This document shows, in pieces, positions 46,547 to 57,453 of a stretch of DNA of 64,000 nucleotides. Source of the DNA: Acinetobacter baumannii. GTDB lineage: Bacteria > Pseudomonadota > Gammaproteobacteria > Pseudomonadales > Moraxellaceae. The first letter of the stretch is position 1, and the number at the start of each line of letters is the position of its first letter. The position numbers and the translations under genes are program-made. Location of the stretch: the NCBI RefSeq assembly GCF_009759685.1, contig NZ_CP046654.1:310001-374000 (forward strand). Direction: 5' to 3'. The notes under the pieces are model-generated. The model searched no databases, was not told the DNA's origin, and saw nothing but the letters and a program-made list of their open reading frames with translations.

Positions 46547-48364
46547 TTATCTTTCTACTTTCAAAACAGCTAAGAACGCTTCTTGTGGGATTTCTACACT
46601 ACCCACTTGTTTCATACGTTTCTTACCTTCTTTTTGTTTCGCAAGTAGTTTCTTCTTACGAGACACGTCACCGCCATAACATTTTGCTAAAACGTTTTTA
46701 CGCATCGCCTTCACGGTCGAACGAGCAATAATTTGTGCACCAATAGCAGCCTGAATTGCGACATCGAACATTTGACGTGGAATCAAATCTTTCATTTTCT
46801 CAACTAAAGCAATACCACGATGACGAGCATCATTACGGTGACAAATCATTGCAAGCGCATCGACCTTCTCACCATTAATTAACACGTCAACCTTAACTAA
46901 AGATGAACTCTCAAAACGAATAAAGTTATAGTCAAGTGAAGCAAAACCACGTGAACATGATTTAAGCTTATCAAAGAAGTCCATAACCACTTCAGCCATA
47001 GGAATTTCAAAAGTAATTGAAACTTGATTACCTAAGAATTTCATGTCTTTTTGTACACCACGGCGCTCAATACATAGGGTCATGACGTTACCTAAGTACT
47101 CTTGCGGTACAAGAATATGACACTCTGCAATTGGCTCACGCAAATCTTCAACAACAGAACCATCCGGCATTTTAGATGGACTATCAATATAGATCGTATC
47201 GCCTTTTTTAGTAACAGCTTCATACACTACCGTTGGCGCTGAGCTGATCAAATCAAGGTCATACTCGCGCTCTAAACGCTCTTGTACGATTTCCATGTGC
47301 AACATGCCCAAGAAACCACAACGGAAACCAAAACCAAGCGCATCTGAACTTTCAGGTTCAAAGAATAAAGCCGAGTCATTGATCTGTAGTTTTTGTAAGG
47401 CTTCGCGGAATGGTTCAAAATCGCTTGCATCAATTGGGAAAAGGCCTGCGTAAACCTGAGGTTTAACCTTTTTAAAACCAGGAAGTGAAGCTACTTCAGG
47501 GGTTGTTGAAAGCGTGATGGTATCACCTACCGGCGCACCAAAAATATCTTTAATACCCGCGATAACAAAGCCTACTTCACCAGCTTCAAGCACGCCAGTT
47601 TCAGTATGTTTAGGGTTGAATACACCTACCGATGTAACAATGTGAGTCTGACCAGTAGATTTAACCAACATTTTGTCGCCCTTGCGGATACGACCATCTT
47701 TAATACGAACTAAAGAGACAACACCTAAATAGTTATCAAACCATGAGTCAATGATTAATGCCTGTAAAGGAGCCTCGCGGTCACCTGTAGGAGCAGGAAT
47801 AACATCAACTAATGTTTCTAAAACACCTTCAACGCCTAAGCCTGTTTTTGCAGAACATGTAGGTGCATTGGTTGCTTCAATACCGATAATTTCTTCAATT
47901 TCGTGAATAACGCGCTCAGGCTCTGCTTGCGGTAAATCAATTTTATTTAAAATTGGAAGAACTTCGAGACCTTGCTCAATAGCGGTATAACAGTTTGCAA
48001 CTGATTGTGCTTCTACACCTTGTGCAGCATCAACAACCAATAACGCACCTTCACAAGCAGCTAATGAACGAGATACTTCATAAGAGAAATCAACGTGTCC
48101 CGGAGTATCAATAAAGTTAAGCTGATATTCCTGCCCGTTTGGATGAGTATAGTACAACGTCACCGAAGCAGCTTTAATGGTAATCCCACGTTCACGCTCG
48201 AGCTCCATTGAGTCCAAGACCTGAGCTTGCATCTCACGATCTTGCAGGCCACCACACATCTGAATAAAACGGTCAGCCAAAGTAGACTTACCATGATCAA
48301 TATGAGCGATAATCGAGAAATTTCGGATATTTTTGATATCAACGGATTTTTTAGCTTGCGCCAT
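46547..48364 (-). CDS. lepA: Elongation factor 4 (LepA)
   Basis: A 605-residue translational GTPase that acts on stalled or back-translocating ribosomes. The G domain starts [19 protein letters not shown] with G3 DTPGHVDF and NKIDLP. The C-terminal domain is LepA-specific ([28 protein letters not shown], quoted in parts: [13 protein letters not shown] and GKKRMKQVG). It is first in the lepA-to-miaE run. Confidence 0.97.
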
Positions 48365-48538
48365 GGGCTACCTTGAGAAAATATAAAGTGCTATGTAGCT
48401 TGTTTTAATACATAGCCAAAGCGGTTTAACAAATTGCGAGAGATTATAGCAGATGGATATTTTAAAGTATCCAAAATTCATGAGCTTTGTACTTATGTTT
48501 TAAAAAATGATAATTCAAAGTACAAGTAATGCTTCTGA

Positions 48539-48991
48539 TTATCGGGCATATGAAACAGTAAAATCTAAAGGATTTATACTTGAATCAAGAGGTTTATAAG
48601 CCTGTGTAAAAGTCGGCGACATACGTTTAGGTCGACCTGAAGCGATTTCAATACATGCCCATTTGGTATTTCCGACGAACAAAATTGCCTGATCAGAAGG
48701 ACGGAAAAAGGCATACTGACGAAATGAATATAGAGCATTAATATCATCTAGCCATGTCCGCAGTACAATTTCTTCACCTTCAAACGCAGCTTTACGGTAT
48801 TGCACATGGTGTTCAACCGCAACCATTGCATGTTTTAGCTCTAGATATTTGGTTACTCCTACCCCTAATGTTTCCACATGAGCAGCAGCGACGTCTTGCA
48901 TCCACTGGACATACATTACATTGTTAACATGCCCTAAAGCATCAATATGCTGTGGCTGAACCTGAATATGTAAATCGAAAATACTGCTCAC
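48539..48991 (-). CDS. Acyl-CoA thioesterase of the YbgC/4-hydroxybenzoyl-CoA type
   Basis: A 150-residue hotdog protein. The catalytic motif HIDALGHVNNVMYVQWMQD holds the Asp and the helix start of the 4HBT family, with further strands HHVQYRKAAFEGEEIVLRTW. Likely cleaves short acyl- or aromatic-CoA. It is monocistronic between lepA and the protease gene. Confidence 0.9.
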   Translation of the reverse strand: MSSIFDLHIQVQPQHIDALGHVNNVMYVQWMQDVAAAHVETLGVGVTKYLELKHAMVAVEHHVQYRKAAFEGEEIVLRTWLDDINALYSFRQYAFFRPSDQAILFVGNTKWACIEIASGRPKRMSPTFTQAYKPLDSSINPLDFTVSYAR

Positions 48992-49073
48992 AAAACACCC
49001 ACTTTAATCATTAAATTCAAAGCTAAAATTTAATTAGCTAGATCGAACATTATGCCGAATACAAATAATAAAA

Positions 49074-49100
49074 AACCACCCATTTTCAGGGTGGTTCATT
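49074..49100 (-). terminator. Terminator after the DegP-type protease gene
   Basis: The 8-bp stem AACCACCC/GGGTGGTT is downstream of the minus-strand protease gene, with Ts on the minus strand. Confidence 0.8.
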
Positions 49101-49111
49101 TTTATAATATT

Positions 49112-50488
49112 TTACTGAATACGTAAACCAAGCATTGCTCGTTGTCCTTGACGAATAATCCCAACTCGCGCAACTGTATTTTTCGGCAAATTCGAAACAA
49201 CTTTTGCAAAATCCTGACTATTCAAAATCTGAGTATTATTAACCTGAATAATCACATCGCCAGGAATGATATTTGACAATGATGCTAATCCACCACGGCG
49301 AACATCTTGTACATAAATACCGCCTTTTATACCTAAAGCATTTTTCTCTGGCACAGCGAGATCACGAATACTCATTCCCAATACTGGACCTTTAGAAGCA
49401 GAGGCTTGATTACCGGTAGCTGGTGTTTCATCAGGTGCAGTTGCTAGTGTTGCCGAGATATTTCGGGTTTTATCATCACGTAAAACTTCAAACTGAACAG
49501 TTTGGTTTGGTTGTACTTTATTTAATGCATAAAGCAAATCACTAGTACGCAGTACAGAAGCACCATTTAATTTTAGAATAACATCGCCAGCTCTAAGCCC
49601 TGCTTTTTGAGCAGGTGAATTTGGAGAAACCTGAGTAATCAGAGCACCTTCCGGTTTAGGCAATTTATAGGCATCTGCAAGGTTACGGTCAATATCTTGC
49701 ATCATAACGCCTAGGTATGAACGAGTCACTTTCCCTTTCGTTTTAAGCTGTTCAGCTACATCCATCGCAACATCAATTGGAATAGAGAAAGATAAGCCCA
49801 TATACCCCCCCGTACCACTAAAGATACGTGAGTTCACCCCGACAACTTCACCATTTTGGTTAAACAATGGCCCCCCTGAGTTACCAGGGTTCAACGCCAC
49901 ATCGGTTTGAATAAATGGTACAGAGGTTTCACCGCTCATGTTACGTGATTTAGCGCTAACAATACCTGCCGAAGCTGAATAATCAAAACCAAATGGTGAA
50001 CCAATTGCTAAAACCGGCTCTCCTACACGTAAACGGTCAACATTTCCTACTCGTAAAGCAGGATAGTTAGTTCCGTTTACCTTTAATAATGCAACGTCTG
50101 TCCGCTCATCACTACCGACCACTGTTGCATCTATTTCACGACGGTCATTTAAAGTAATACTGATGCGGGAAGCATTTTCAATTACATGGTGGTTCGTAAG
50201 TAAATAACCGTCTTTACTAATAAAGAACGCGCTACCATATGCGGTTTTCTCTTGAGGACCTTGTTGCTGTGGAATGATAACCTGATTACCAAAGAAACGT
50301 TTTAAAATTTCAGGAACTTGCTGTTGTAACAGTTCATCCTGAGTCATTTTTTTTACAACGTTTACACTCACCACAGCCGGACTAACTTGTTCAACGAGGT
50401 TTGAAAAATCAACAGCAGCATTTGCTTGAACAGCAGCAACTGTAAATACCGCTGCATACATTCCTTGTTGTAAATAGCGAGATTTCAT
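49112..50488 (-). CDS. DegP/MucD-type periplasmic serine protease
   Basis: A 458-residue HtrA protease. The signal peptide ends VQANA. The trypsin-like domain has His in TNHHVIENA, Asp in ERTDVALLKV and Ser in NPGNSGGPLFN. Two PDZ domains follow (about 260-350 and 370-455; EGALITQVSPNSPAQKAGLRAGD and GIYVQDVRRGG). It degrades or refolds misfolded envelope proteins. The ATG at 50488 follows GGGTGAG; the longest frame would add 18 residues before the signal peptide. Confidence 0.94.
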   Translation of the reverse strand: MKSRYLQQGMYAAVFTVAAVQANAAVDFSNLVEQVSPAVVSVNVVKKMTQDELLQQQVPEILKRFFGNQVIIPQQQGPQEKTAYGSAFFISKDGYLLTNHHVIENASRISITLNDRREIDATVVGSDERTDVALLKVNGTNYPALRVGNVDRLRVGEPVLAIGSPFGFDYSASAGIVSAKSRNMSGETSVPFIQTDVALNPGNSGGPLFNQNGEVVGVNSRIFSGTGGYMGLSFSIPIDVAMDVAEQLKTKGKVTRSYLGVMMQDIDRNLADAYKLPKPEGALITQVSPNSPAQKAGLRAGDVILKLNGASVLRTSDLLYALNKVQPNQTVQFEVLRDDKTRNISATLATAPDETPATGNQASASKGPVLGMSIRDLAVPEKNALGIKGGIYVQDVRRGGLASLSNIIPGDVIIQVNNTQILNSQDFAKVVSNLPKNTVARVGIIRQGQRAMLGLRIQ

Positions 50489-50712
50489 TCGGTGCTCACC
50501 CACAATTGGTCTACGAGAATAAGAATAAAACTTTTGTATCACAATGCTTTGGAATTGTGCGTAACAATATGTTTATTTGTAAGGCATCCTCATCACGTTT
50601 ATTTTACACATTGCAATTTTTTAAGCTAATTGCAATTTTTCTGTGACTTAGAGCGCTTAAGCTCTTGCCTTTTTAGGTAAAAAGGGGTGTCATTAGCGGA
50701 CGTTTTAAATTG

Positions 50713-52362
50713 ATGCGAATGGACATGCCTAATCAACAGACAATTCACCACTTTGACGTGATTATTGTGGGCAGTGGCGGTGCTGGTTTAAGTCTGGCTT
50801 TATCGTTACCAAGTCATTTTAATATTGCAGTTTTAGCTAAGGCTGCTTTAACTGAAGCAAGTACCTTCTATGCACAAGGTGGTGTTGCTGCAGTACTTGA
50901 TGAAACTGACTCTATTCAACAACACATTAATGACACTATGATTGCAGGTGCTCATTTATGTGAAATGGATGCAGTCCAACATACTGTAGAAGGCGGTCGC
51001 CCTTCTGTTGATTTCCTTTTAAAGCAAGGCGTTCAGTTCACCTTAGATGAAGATGAACAGCTTCATTTGACTCGTGAGGGTGGCCATTCGCAGCGCCGTA
51101 TTATTCATTCTGCTGATGCAACTGGCAAAGCTATTTCAACCACTTTGGTTGAACGCGCCAAAGAACGTAAAAATATCACTATTTTTGAAAACTATATTGC
51201 GATTGATTTAATCACGTCGCATAAATTGGGTCATACAGATCAAGCGAATCGCGCTATTGGTTTGTATGCACTAGATGAAAGTACTGAAAAAGTTCATACC
51301 TTCCTTGCCCCATTTACCGCACTTGCTTGCGGTGGCGCAATGAAAGCTTACCTTTATACGTCTAATCCGGATATTGCTACTGGTGACGGTATTGCGATGG
51401 CATACCGTGCAGGTTGCCGTGTTGCCAATATGGAATTTAACCAGTTCCATCCAACCTGTCTTTACCATCCGCAAGCACGTTCTTTCTTAATTACTGAAGC
51501 CATGCGTGGTGAAGGTGCTTACTTACGTTTGCCAGATGGCGAACGTTTTATGCTACGTTTTGACGATCGTGCAGAGTTGGCTCCTCGCGATATTGTGGCA
51601 CGTACCATTGACCATGAAATCAAGCGTCTCGGTATTCGCCATGTGTGGTTAGACATTACACACAAATCACCGGATTTTATTAAAGAGCACTTCCCTACAC
51701 TTTATGCACGATTGCTTGAGCTAGGTATCGACATCACTAAAGACATGATTCCGGTGGTGCCGGCTGCACACTATACCTGTGGTGGTGTTGTGGTTGACTC
51801 AAATAGCCAGACTGATATTGAAGGTCTATATGCAATTGGTGAAACCTCTTATACAGGTTTACATGGTGCAAACCGTATGGCGAGTAACTCATTACTTGAA
51901 TGCTTCGTTTATGGCATGAGTGCAGCAAAAGATATCGAAAGTAAGTTTGATAAAAACTTCAAATTACCGGAAGTACCCACTTGGGACGATTCTCAAGTAA
52001 CCAATCCAGATGAAGATGTCGTGATTTTACAAAACTGGGATGAGTTACGTTCGACCATGTGGAACTACGTTGGTATTGTAAGAACCACAAAACGTTTAGA
52101 ACGTGCTTTACACCGTATTGAAATGCTAAAGCGCGAAATTACTGAATATTATCAAGATTATCGTGTCAGCAAAAACCTGATTGAACTGCGTAATCTTGTA
52201 CTTGTTTCTGAAATGATTGTTCGTTGTGCTATGCACCGTAAAGAATCACGTGGCTTACATTACACACTTGATTATCCGGAAACTTCGAGTGAGATTCGTA
52301 AAACGGTTCTGACGCCTCCAAACTTTGCAGTAGAGCAACCTTTGGTGAATACTAGTGTATAA
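50713..52362 (+). CDS. nadB: L-aspartate oxidase
   Basis: The first enzyme of NAD synthesis from aspartate, an FAD flavoprotein producing iminoaspartate. FAD motif: [15 protein letters not shown]; then [42 protein letters not shown] and [21 protein letters not shown]. The C-terminal helical domain is complete. Several near-adjacent ATGs exist; the ATG at 50713 is used but the exact start is uncertain. Confidence 0.95.
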   Translation: MRMDMPNQQTIHHFDVIIVGSGGAGLSLALSLPSHFNIAVLAKAALTEASTFYAQGGVAAVLDETDSIQQHINDTMIAGAHLCEMDAVQHTVEGGRPSVDFLLKQGVQFTLDEDEQLHLTREGGHSQRRIIHSADATGKAISTTLVERAKERKNITIFENYIAIDLITSHKLGHTDQANRAIGLYALDESTEKVHTFLAPFTALACGGAMKAYLYTSNPDIATGDGIAMAYRAGCRVANMEFNQFHPTCLYHPQARSFLITEAMRGEGAYLRLPDGERFMLRFDDRAELAPRDIVARTIDHEIKRLGIRHVWLDITHKSPDFIKEHFPTLYARLLELGIDITKDMIPVVPAAHYTCGGVVVDSNSQTDIEGLYAIGETSYTGLHGANRMASNSLLECFVYGMSAAKDIESKFDKNFKLPEVPTWDDSQVTNPDEDVVILQNWDELRSTMWNYVGIVRTTKRLERALHRIEMLKREITEYYQDYRVSKNLIELRNLVLVSEMIVRCAMHRKESRGLHYTLDYPETSSEIRKTVLTPPNFAVEQPLVNTSV

Positions 52363-52373
52363 ATAGTCTCTTT

Positions 52374-52405
52374 ATAAAAAGCACGGTTCATGCCGTGCTT
52401 TTTTA
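52374..52405 (+). terminator. Terminator after nadB
   Basis: The stem AAAAAGCACGG / CCGTGCTTTTT plus T run, directly after nadB. Confidence 0.88.
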
Positions 52406-52416
52406 TTACTTAAGAT

Positions 52417-52833
52417 TTATGGTCTAGGAGGAATTGAGTAAGTCGCGGTCACATGTGCCACGGGTTCCTCTTGCCCTACTGAATAAATCCAGACCTCACC
52501 TACGACTAAGCTCTTTCCTACTTTCATGAGCTTACATTCACTGCGCAAGTCTTGATCACCTGCGGGTTTTCTCAGGAAATTAATATTAAAATTGGTGGTT
52601 ACAGCTAAACCAATAATTCCAATTTCACCGAGTATTGCAATATATAAAGCAAAGTCTGCCAAAGTCATCATAGTCGGGCCAGATATAGTACCACCCGGAC
52701 GTTGATGTCTTTGGTCAACGTGATAATAAACAACGGCAGCTTTAGAAGTCACTGATTCAATCGTGCAATGTTCCAAACTTTGTGGGAATTCCTTTTCAAG
52801 AAATGCCACAATTTCTTCTTTTGAGCTTTTCAT
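52417..52833 (-). CDS. PaaI-family hotdog thioesterase
   Basis: A 138-residue acyl-CoA thioesterase-like protein. The hotdog motif reads RPGGTISGPTMMTLADFALY, where the PaaI-type Gly-His is replaced by Gly-Pro, with the following Asp of the helix present. The later strands FNINFLRKPAGDQDLR match. Single gene, convergent with nadB. Distinct from the other two thioesterases in this window. Confidence 0.86.
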   Translation of the reverse strand: MKSSKEEIVAFLEKEFPQSLEHCTIESVTSKAAVVYYHVDQRHQRPGGTISGPTMMTLADFALYIAILGEIGIIGLAVTTNFNINFLRKPAGDQDLRSECKLMKVGKSLVVGEVWIYSVGQEEPVAHVTATYSIPPRP

Positions 52834-52969
52834 CCTTGTTATTCTTCAATTTTAGACAGTAATTAAAATAGCATAAGATACTGCCCAATATTTTCTATGA
52901 CGTTTAAAACCAGATTTCTTGTCATTTTTCACCACTCCCCAAAAATATGAGAGTGGCTAATCCCATAGC

Positions 52970-53569
52970 TTATGCTAAATATTGCAAAGCTTGCTCGAAT
53001 ACCTGATCAGGACTTTGTGTAGCATCTAAACGTTTAATACGCTCAGGCTCAGCTTTCCATAAGGTTTCATATCCTTCACGAACCTTGGTAAAGAAGCTTA
53101 ACTTTTCCTGTTCAAAACGGTCTAAAGCTCCGCGTTCACGTGCACGGTTCATACCAAGTTCAATTGGTGCATCTAACCAAAAAGTCACTTCTGGCATGCG
53201 TGAAACGAAGTTCTGGTTTAAAAGCTGTAATTTGTCTTGGCTTAAACCACGACCGGAACATTGATAAGCAAAACTCGCATCGGTAAAACGATCACTTAAT
53301 ACAATTTTATTAGACTCTAATGCCGGTAAAATAACTTGTTGTAAGTGTTGAGCTCGTGCCGCATAAATTAAGAGCAGTTCAGTATCATGACTCATATTTT
53401 CATCATGATTCACTGCTAAAAGCATCGAACGGATTTGTTCTGCGAGCGGTGTTCCACCCGGCTCTCGAGTTAAAACAACTTGTTTACCTTGTTCTTCAAA
53501 ATGCTGATGAATTTTTCGAATGAGTGTAGTTTTGCCTACCCCTTCCGTGCCTTCAAAGCTAATAAACAT
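52970..53569 (-). CDS. tmk: Thymidylate kinase
   Basis: A 199-residue enzyme phosphorylating dTMP to dTDP. P-loop is FEGTEGVGKTTLI, the DRX motif is DRFTDASFAYQ, REPGGTPLAEQIR binds substrate, and the lid is ARERGALDRFE. Last in the pabC-mltG-tmk run; 9-bp gap to mltG. Confidence 0.96.
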   Translation of the reverse strand: MFISFEGTEGVGKTTLIRKIHQHFEEQGKQVVLTREPGGTPLAEQIRSMLLAVNHDENMSHDTELLLIYAARAQHLQQVILPALESNKIVLSDRFTDASFAYQCSGRGLSQDKLQLLNQNFVSRMPEVTFWLDAPIELGMNRARERGALDRFEQEKLSFFTKVREGYETLWKAEPERIKRLDATQSPDQVFEQALQYLA

Positions 53570-53578
53570 CTCTTTTCC

Positions 53579-54649
53579 TTATTTCTTCGATCTCAACACG
53601 GATAAATACTCTTGCACTGCTTGGTTATGTGCTTGCAAGTCTGCCGTAAATTTATGTCCACCATTACCAGTCGCTACAAAATAGATGTTATTTGAATCAT
53701 CTGGATGTAACGCAGCCTCAATGGCTTTTTGGCTTGGCAGCGCAATTGGAGTTGGCGGTAACCCGTTAATTGTATAGGTATTATATGGTGTTGGTGTACG
53801 TAAGTCTTCGCGAGTAATGTTCCCCTTATAGTTTGCACCCATACCATAAATTACGGTTGGATCAGTCTGTAAACGCATACCGAGTTTTAAACGGCGCACG
53901 AAAACCCCTGAAACTTGTGTAAGTTCGCTATCGAGGCTCGTTTCTTTTTCAACAATAGAAGCCATGATTAAAGCTTCATACTTATCTTTATAAGGTAAAT
54001 TCGGTGCCCGCTTTGCCCAAGCCGCATCTAAGGCTTTCATTTGACGATGGTATAAATCAGTCAGGATTTTCTTATCGGTCTCACCTTTAGCAAAGAAATA
54101 AGTGTTGGGTGCAAACAGACCTTCAGGATGATGATAAGGAATACCTAAAGCCTTCATAAGCTGGTCATCTGGTAAATCCAATATCGTATTTTTTACATTT
54201 TTATCATTTTTGAGTGCTGTAATCAGCTGCTTAAAAGTTGTTCCTTCAATCACTAGAACACGGTTCATCTGGGCATTATCAGCATCAGATAACATCTCTA
54301 ATACTTGTCTTACGCTCATTCCCTGCTCTATCTCATATACACCAGCTTTCATACTGTCATGAATCATAAACTTTTGATAAAGCTTAAGTACAATTGGGAA
54401 ATGGATTTTATTTTCTTTGGCTAAGCGATCAATAAAACCAGAATAGGTCTCACCTGATGTGATCGATAGCATCTGCTTTTTCCCTTCAATAGGATAAGCT
54501 TTAAATAAACTTGACCATAAAATAGCAAAAATAGAAATTAAAACGATAAAACAGCCAATCAGCACTAACTTTTTTGGAAAATTAGATGCTGTTTTCTTGC
54601 CCTTTTTTTTAGCATTTTTTGCTTTCGCATTCACAGGTGGCTTCGGCAT
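53579..54649 (-). CDS. mltG: Endolytic peptidoglycan transglycosylase MltG
   Basis: A 356-residue inner-membrane lytic transglycosylase that ends nascent glycan strands. A Lys-rich N-terminus precedes one TM segment (about 27-48), a LysM-like subdomain and the YceG domain. The catalytic Glu lies in MASIVEKETSLDSEL, with LQTDPTVIYG and RTPTPYNTY following. Starts one base after pabC ends. Confidence 0.95.
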   Translation of the reverse strand: MPKPPVNAKAKNAKKKGKKTASNFPKKLVLIGCFIVLISIFAILWSSLFKAYPIEGKKQMLSITSGETYSGFIDRLAKENKIHFPIVLKLYQKFMIHDSMKAGVYEIEQGMSVRQVLEMLSDADNAQMNRVLVIEGTTFKQLITALKNDKNVKNTILDLPDDQLMKALGIPYHHPEGLFAPNTYFFAKGETDKKILTDLYHRQMKALDAAWAKRAPNLPYKDKYEALIMASIVEKETSLDSELTQVSGVFVRRLKLGMRLQTDPTVIYGMGANYKGNITREDLRTPTPYNTYTINGLPPTPIALPSQKAIEAALHPDDSNNIYFVATGNGGHKFTADLQAHNQAVQEYLSVLRSKK

Positions 54650-54650
54650 A

Positions 54651-55463
54651 TTAATGAATCTGATTCAAGTTAAGAGTATGAAATAAATTTAGGCACGCCT
54701 GTGACTCTAGAATTTGTTCACTGATTTGAGTAACTACTCGCATTGGATGTAAAGCATTACAAAAGAATAGACTCTGTATTTGTGGTACTTCATCTAGCTC
54801 AATTATTCTGACTTCACAGGCAATTCCGTAGTGCTGCATACGCGCCAAAATTTCTGCACGCATCACACCGTGGACGCCATTATAGCGAAGTTCCGGAGTA
54901 ATCCATCTATCATTTAAACGAATAAAACAATTACTGCTTACCCCTTCAACAATATAACCTTGTACATCAGTTACTAAAGCTTCAACCCAGCCTTGTTGAT
55001 CTGCTTCTTTTTTTAGCAATACCTGCTCAAGACGGTTTAAGGATTTAAGCCCAACTAAACTCGGCATGGTTAAACCTAAAGCCTGATTTAAAACACCACA
55101 CTGTATAAAATCTGGCTGGAACTGCTCCAATGCTTTTGGATAAAACCAGATATAAATATCTGCCGCATGCTTTGGCAAACTATAGCCACGATCACCTTCA
55201 CCACGGCTAATCACAATTTTTAAAGTCCCGTTGAGCACGAGATTCTGATTTTGGAGATGCTGCAAACTTTGTTCGATTAACTCAAAATCTGCAACCAAAG
55301 ATAATTTTTGGCAAGCAAGTTTTAGACGTTCCCAGTGCCGTGCTTTAAGCTCAATCTTATTTTGAAAAACACGAATTGTGGTAAAGCAGCCATCCCCATA
55401 ATGAAATGCCCGGTCCAATAAAGGAATGGTCTCTACAGGTTGTCCATTTTTAAAACACCACAT
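54651..55463 (-). CDS. pabC: Aminodeoxychorismate lyase
   Basis: A 270-residue fold-type IV PLP enzyme releasing p-aminobenzoate from aminodeoxychorismate for folate. Family motifs are FHYGDGCFTTIR near the N-terminus, SLNRLEQVLLKKEA with the PLP lysine, and EGVSSNCFIRL. It starts the three-gene unit that ends with tmk. Confidence 0.92.
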   Translation of the reverse strand: MWCFKNGQPVETIPLLDRAFHYGDGCFTTIRVFQNKIELKARHWERLKLACQKLSLVADFELIEQSLQHLQNQNLVLNGTLKIVISRGEGDRGYSLPKHAADIYIWFYPKALEQFQPDFIQCGVLNQALGLTMPSLVGLKSLNRLEQVLLKKEADQQGWVEALVTDVQGYIVEGVSSNCFIRLNDRWITPELRYNGVHGVMRAEILARMQHYGIACEVRIIELDEVPQIQSLFFCNALHPMRVVTQISEQILESQACLNLFHTLNLNQIH

Positions 55464-55726
55464 GCTTAATCCGTCCTTTATTTAAAACCACCCAACAATA
55501 CAACACCTTTCATTTAATTAATAAATGACTGATTTTAAAAAATTATACCGATTTAAGAGAAACTTTTGAAACTTGTTATATATCAAGATTTAAGAATAAC
55601 TTATCCATTTTTATTATTTCTATATTTTTCATATTAAATTCGTTTTTTATTATTTTTTTAGAATAAAGACTAGCGCTATTCTGCGTTCATGTTTTGAACA
55701 TTTCGTATTTTTTGAGGGGTTATCTC
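55464..55726 (+). promoter_or_regulatory. AT-rich regulatory gap before the sulfate uptake operon
   Basis: 263 bp of very A+T-rich sequence between divergent pabC and the binding-protein gene. CysB-family activators bind such regions ahead of sulfur genes, but I cannot define an operator. A TGAGGGG SD sits 7 nt before the ATG at 55727. Confidence 0.4.
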
Positions 55727-56734
55727 ATGCGTTTTTCTCAGTTAAAAGTCGGGGTTATTGCTGCATTACTTTCTGTTTCATCGTTTGCAGCTCAAGAATT
55801 CTTAAACGTTTCTTACGATCCAACTCGCGAGTTATATACAGATTTCAATAAACAGTTTGGTACTTACTGGAAACAGCGTACCGGTCAAGATATTGAGTTT
55901 AAACAATCACACGGTGGTTCTGGTAAACAGGCCCGCGCTGTAATCGACGGCTTAAATGCAGATGTTGTGACATTAGCACTTGCTGCTGATATTGATGAAA
56001 TTGCTGAAAAAGCAAAATTGCTTCCAACAGACTGGCAGAAAAAGTTACCGCAAAACTCTACTCCGTACACATCAACTATCGTGTTTTTAGTTCGTAAGGG
56101 TAACCCTAAACAAATTAAAGATTGGGGTGACTTAATCAAGCCAGGCGTGGAAATTATTACGCCAAACCCGAAAACTTCTGGTGGTGCACGTTGGAACTAT
56201 CTTGCAGCTTGGGCTTGGGCAAAACATCAAGCAGGTGGTAACGATGCAAAAGCGCAAGAGTTTGTTCGCCAAATTTATAAACACACCAAAGTTTTAGATT
56301 CAGGTGCCCGTGGTGCAACCACTACATTTGCTGAACGCGGAATTGGTGACGTATTACTGGCTTGGGAAAATGAAGCACATTTAGCTATCCGTGAACAACC
56401 TGGCAAGTTTGAGATTGTGACGCCATCTTTATCTATTTTGGCTGAGCCACCAGTTGCAATTGTTGAAAAAAATGCAGCGAAAAAAGGCAACTTAACTATT
56501 GCAAAAGGTTACCTCAACTATTTGTACTCACCTGCTGGTCAAGAAATTGCAGCACGTAATTTCTACCGTCCTCGCAATGCAGCTGTACTCAAAAAATATA
56601 GCAATGTATTTAAGCCATTGAAACTTGTCACCATTGATAAAGAGTTTGGCGGTTGGACAAAAGTACAAAAGCAACACTTTGATAATGGTGGTGTTTTCGA
56701 TCAAATCGTGAAAATCAATAGTGCAGAGAAGTAA
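55727..56734 (+). CDS. sbp: Sulfate/thiosulfate ABC transporter substrate-binding protein
   Basis: A 335-residue periplasmic binding protein that captures sulfate. The signal peptide ends SSFAAQ. The mature protein begins [13 protein letters not shown] and has [13 protein letters not shown] and [16 protein letters not shown], both anion-binding loops of this family. An earlier in-frame start at 55694 would precede the signal peptide. First gene of the operon continuing with a hydrolase, cysT, cysW and cysA. Confidence 0.95.
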   Translation: MRFSQLKVGVIAALLSVSSFAAQEFLNVSYDPTRELYTDFNKQFGTYWKQRTGQDIEFKQSHGGSGKQARAVIDGLNADVVTLALAADIDEIAEKAKLLPTDWQKKLPQNSTPYTSTIVFLVRKGNPKQIKDWGDLIKPGVEIITPNPKTSGGARWNYLAAWAWAKHQAGGNDAKAQEFVRQIYKHTKVLDSGARGATTTFAERGIGDVLLAWENEAHLAIREQPGKFEIVTPSLSILAEPPVAIVEKNAAKKGNLTIAKGYLNYLYSPAGQEIAARNFYRPRNAAVLKKYSNVFKPLKLVTIDKEFGGWTKVQKQHFDNGGVFDQIVKINSAEK

Positions 56735-56764
56735 TTCTTTGTTCTAACGATAAGGAGAACAGAC

Positions 56765-57373
56765 ATGACACACACTGTAATTGTTCCGGGTGTAGGTGGA
56801 AGTGAACATCAACATTGGCAATCTTGGTTGCAGCGTCAACTCGTGTCTAGTTCTCGCGTTGAGCAAAAGAACTGGGATAGACCCGTATTAAGCGAATGGA
56901 TTGAGCAATTCGTTAACACAGTTCAAGCAGTACAAGCACCAGTCCAAATTGTTGCGCATAGTTTCGGCTGCCTAACTAGTGTTGCTGCCTTAGCAGAGCA
57001 TCCAGAGTTACAACTTCAAGTTAAAAAACTGATTTTGGTTGCTCCTGCAAATCCGGCACGTTTTGGTGAAGCGGGATTTGCCCGTCATAGTTTGACTGAC
57101 TACAAAGATTATTTTCATCAGCTAAAAATTAATGTGCCTGCAACGCTACTCATTAGTGAAAATGATCCATGGTTAGACTTTTTTGATGCTTTACAGCTTG
57201 CGAAATCTTGGCAATTAACCCCGATTAACCTTGGACAAGTCGGTCATATTAATGTTGCTTCAGGCTTCGGTCCGTTTCCTGACTTACTGAATCATCTACT
57301 TCCTGAAGACTCGATGTGTAGCCACTCATCTATTGATCCGGTAAAGACACATTTCTCTTTGAAATTTGCTTAA
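56765..57373 (+). CDS. Alpha/beta hydrolase, RBBP9/YdeN family
   Basis: A 202-residue small hydrolase. The nucleophile Ser lies in AHSFGCLTS (with His in place of Gly before it, as in this family), the acid is near SENDPWLDF and the His in VGHIN. VPGVGGSEHQHWQSW starts the protein. It sits inside the sulfate operon, between the binding protein and the permease genes, with AAGGAG before the ATG. Substrate unknown; a link to sulfur compounds is inferred from position only. Confidence 0.87.
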   Translation: MTHTVIVPGVGGSEHQHWQSWLQRQLVSSSRVEQKNWDRPVLSEWIEQFVNTVQAVQAPVQIVAHSFGCLTSVAALAEHPELQLQVKKLILVAPANPARFGEAGFARHSLTDYKDYFHQLKINVPATLLISENDPWLDFFDALQLAKSWQLTPINLGQVGHINVASGFGPFPDLLNHLLPEDSMCSHSSIDPVKTHFSLKFA

Positions 57374-57453
57374 TACCTAGCTTTATACCGCGCCGTTTAT
57401 CTTTATTTATTCGCTTACTGATTTCAGCAGGCTTTTCTCTTTGAGGAAATATC

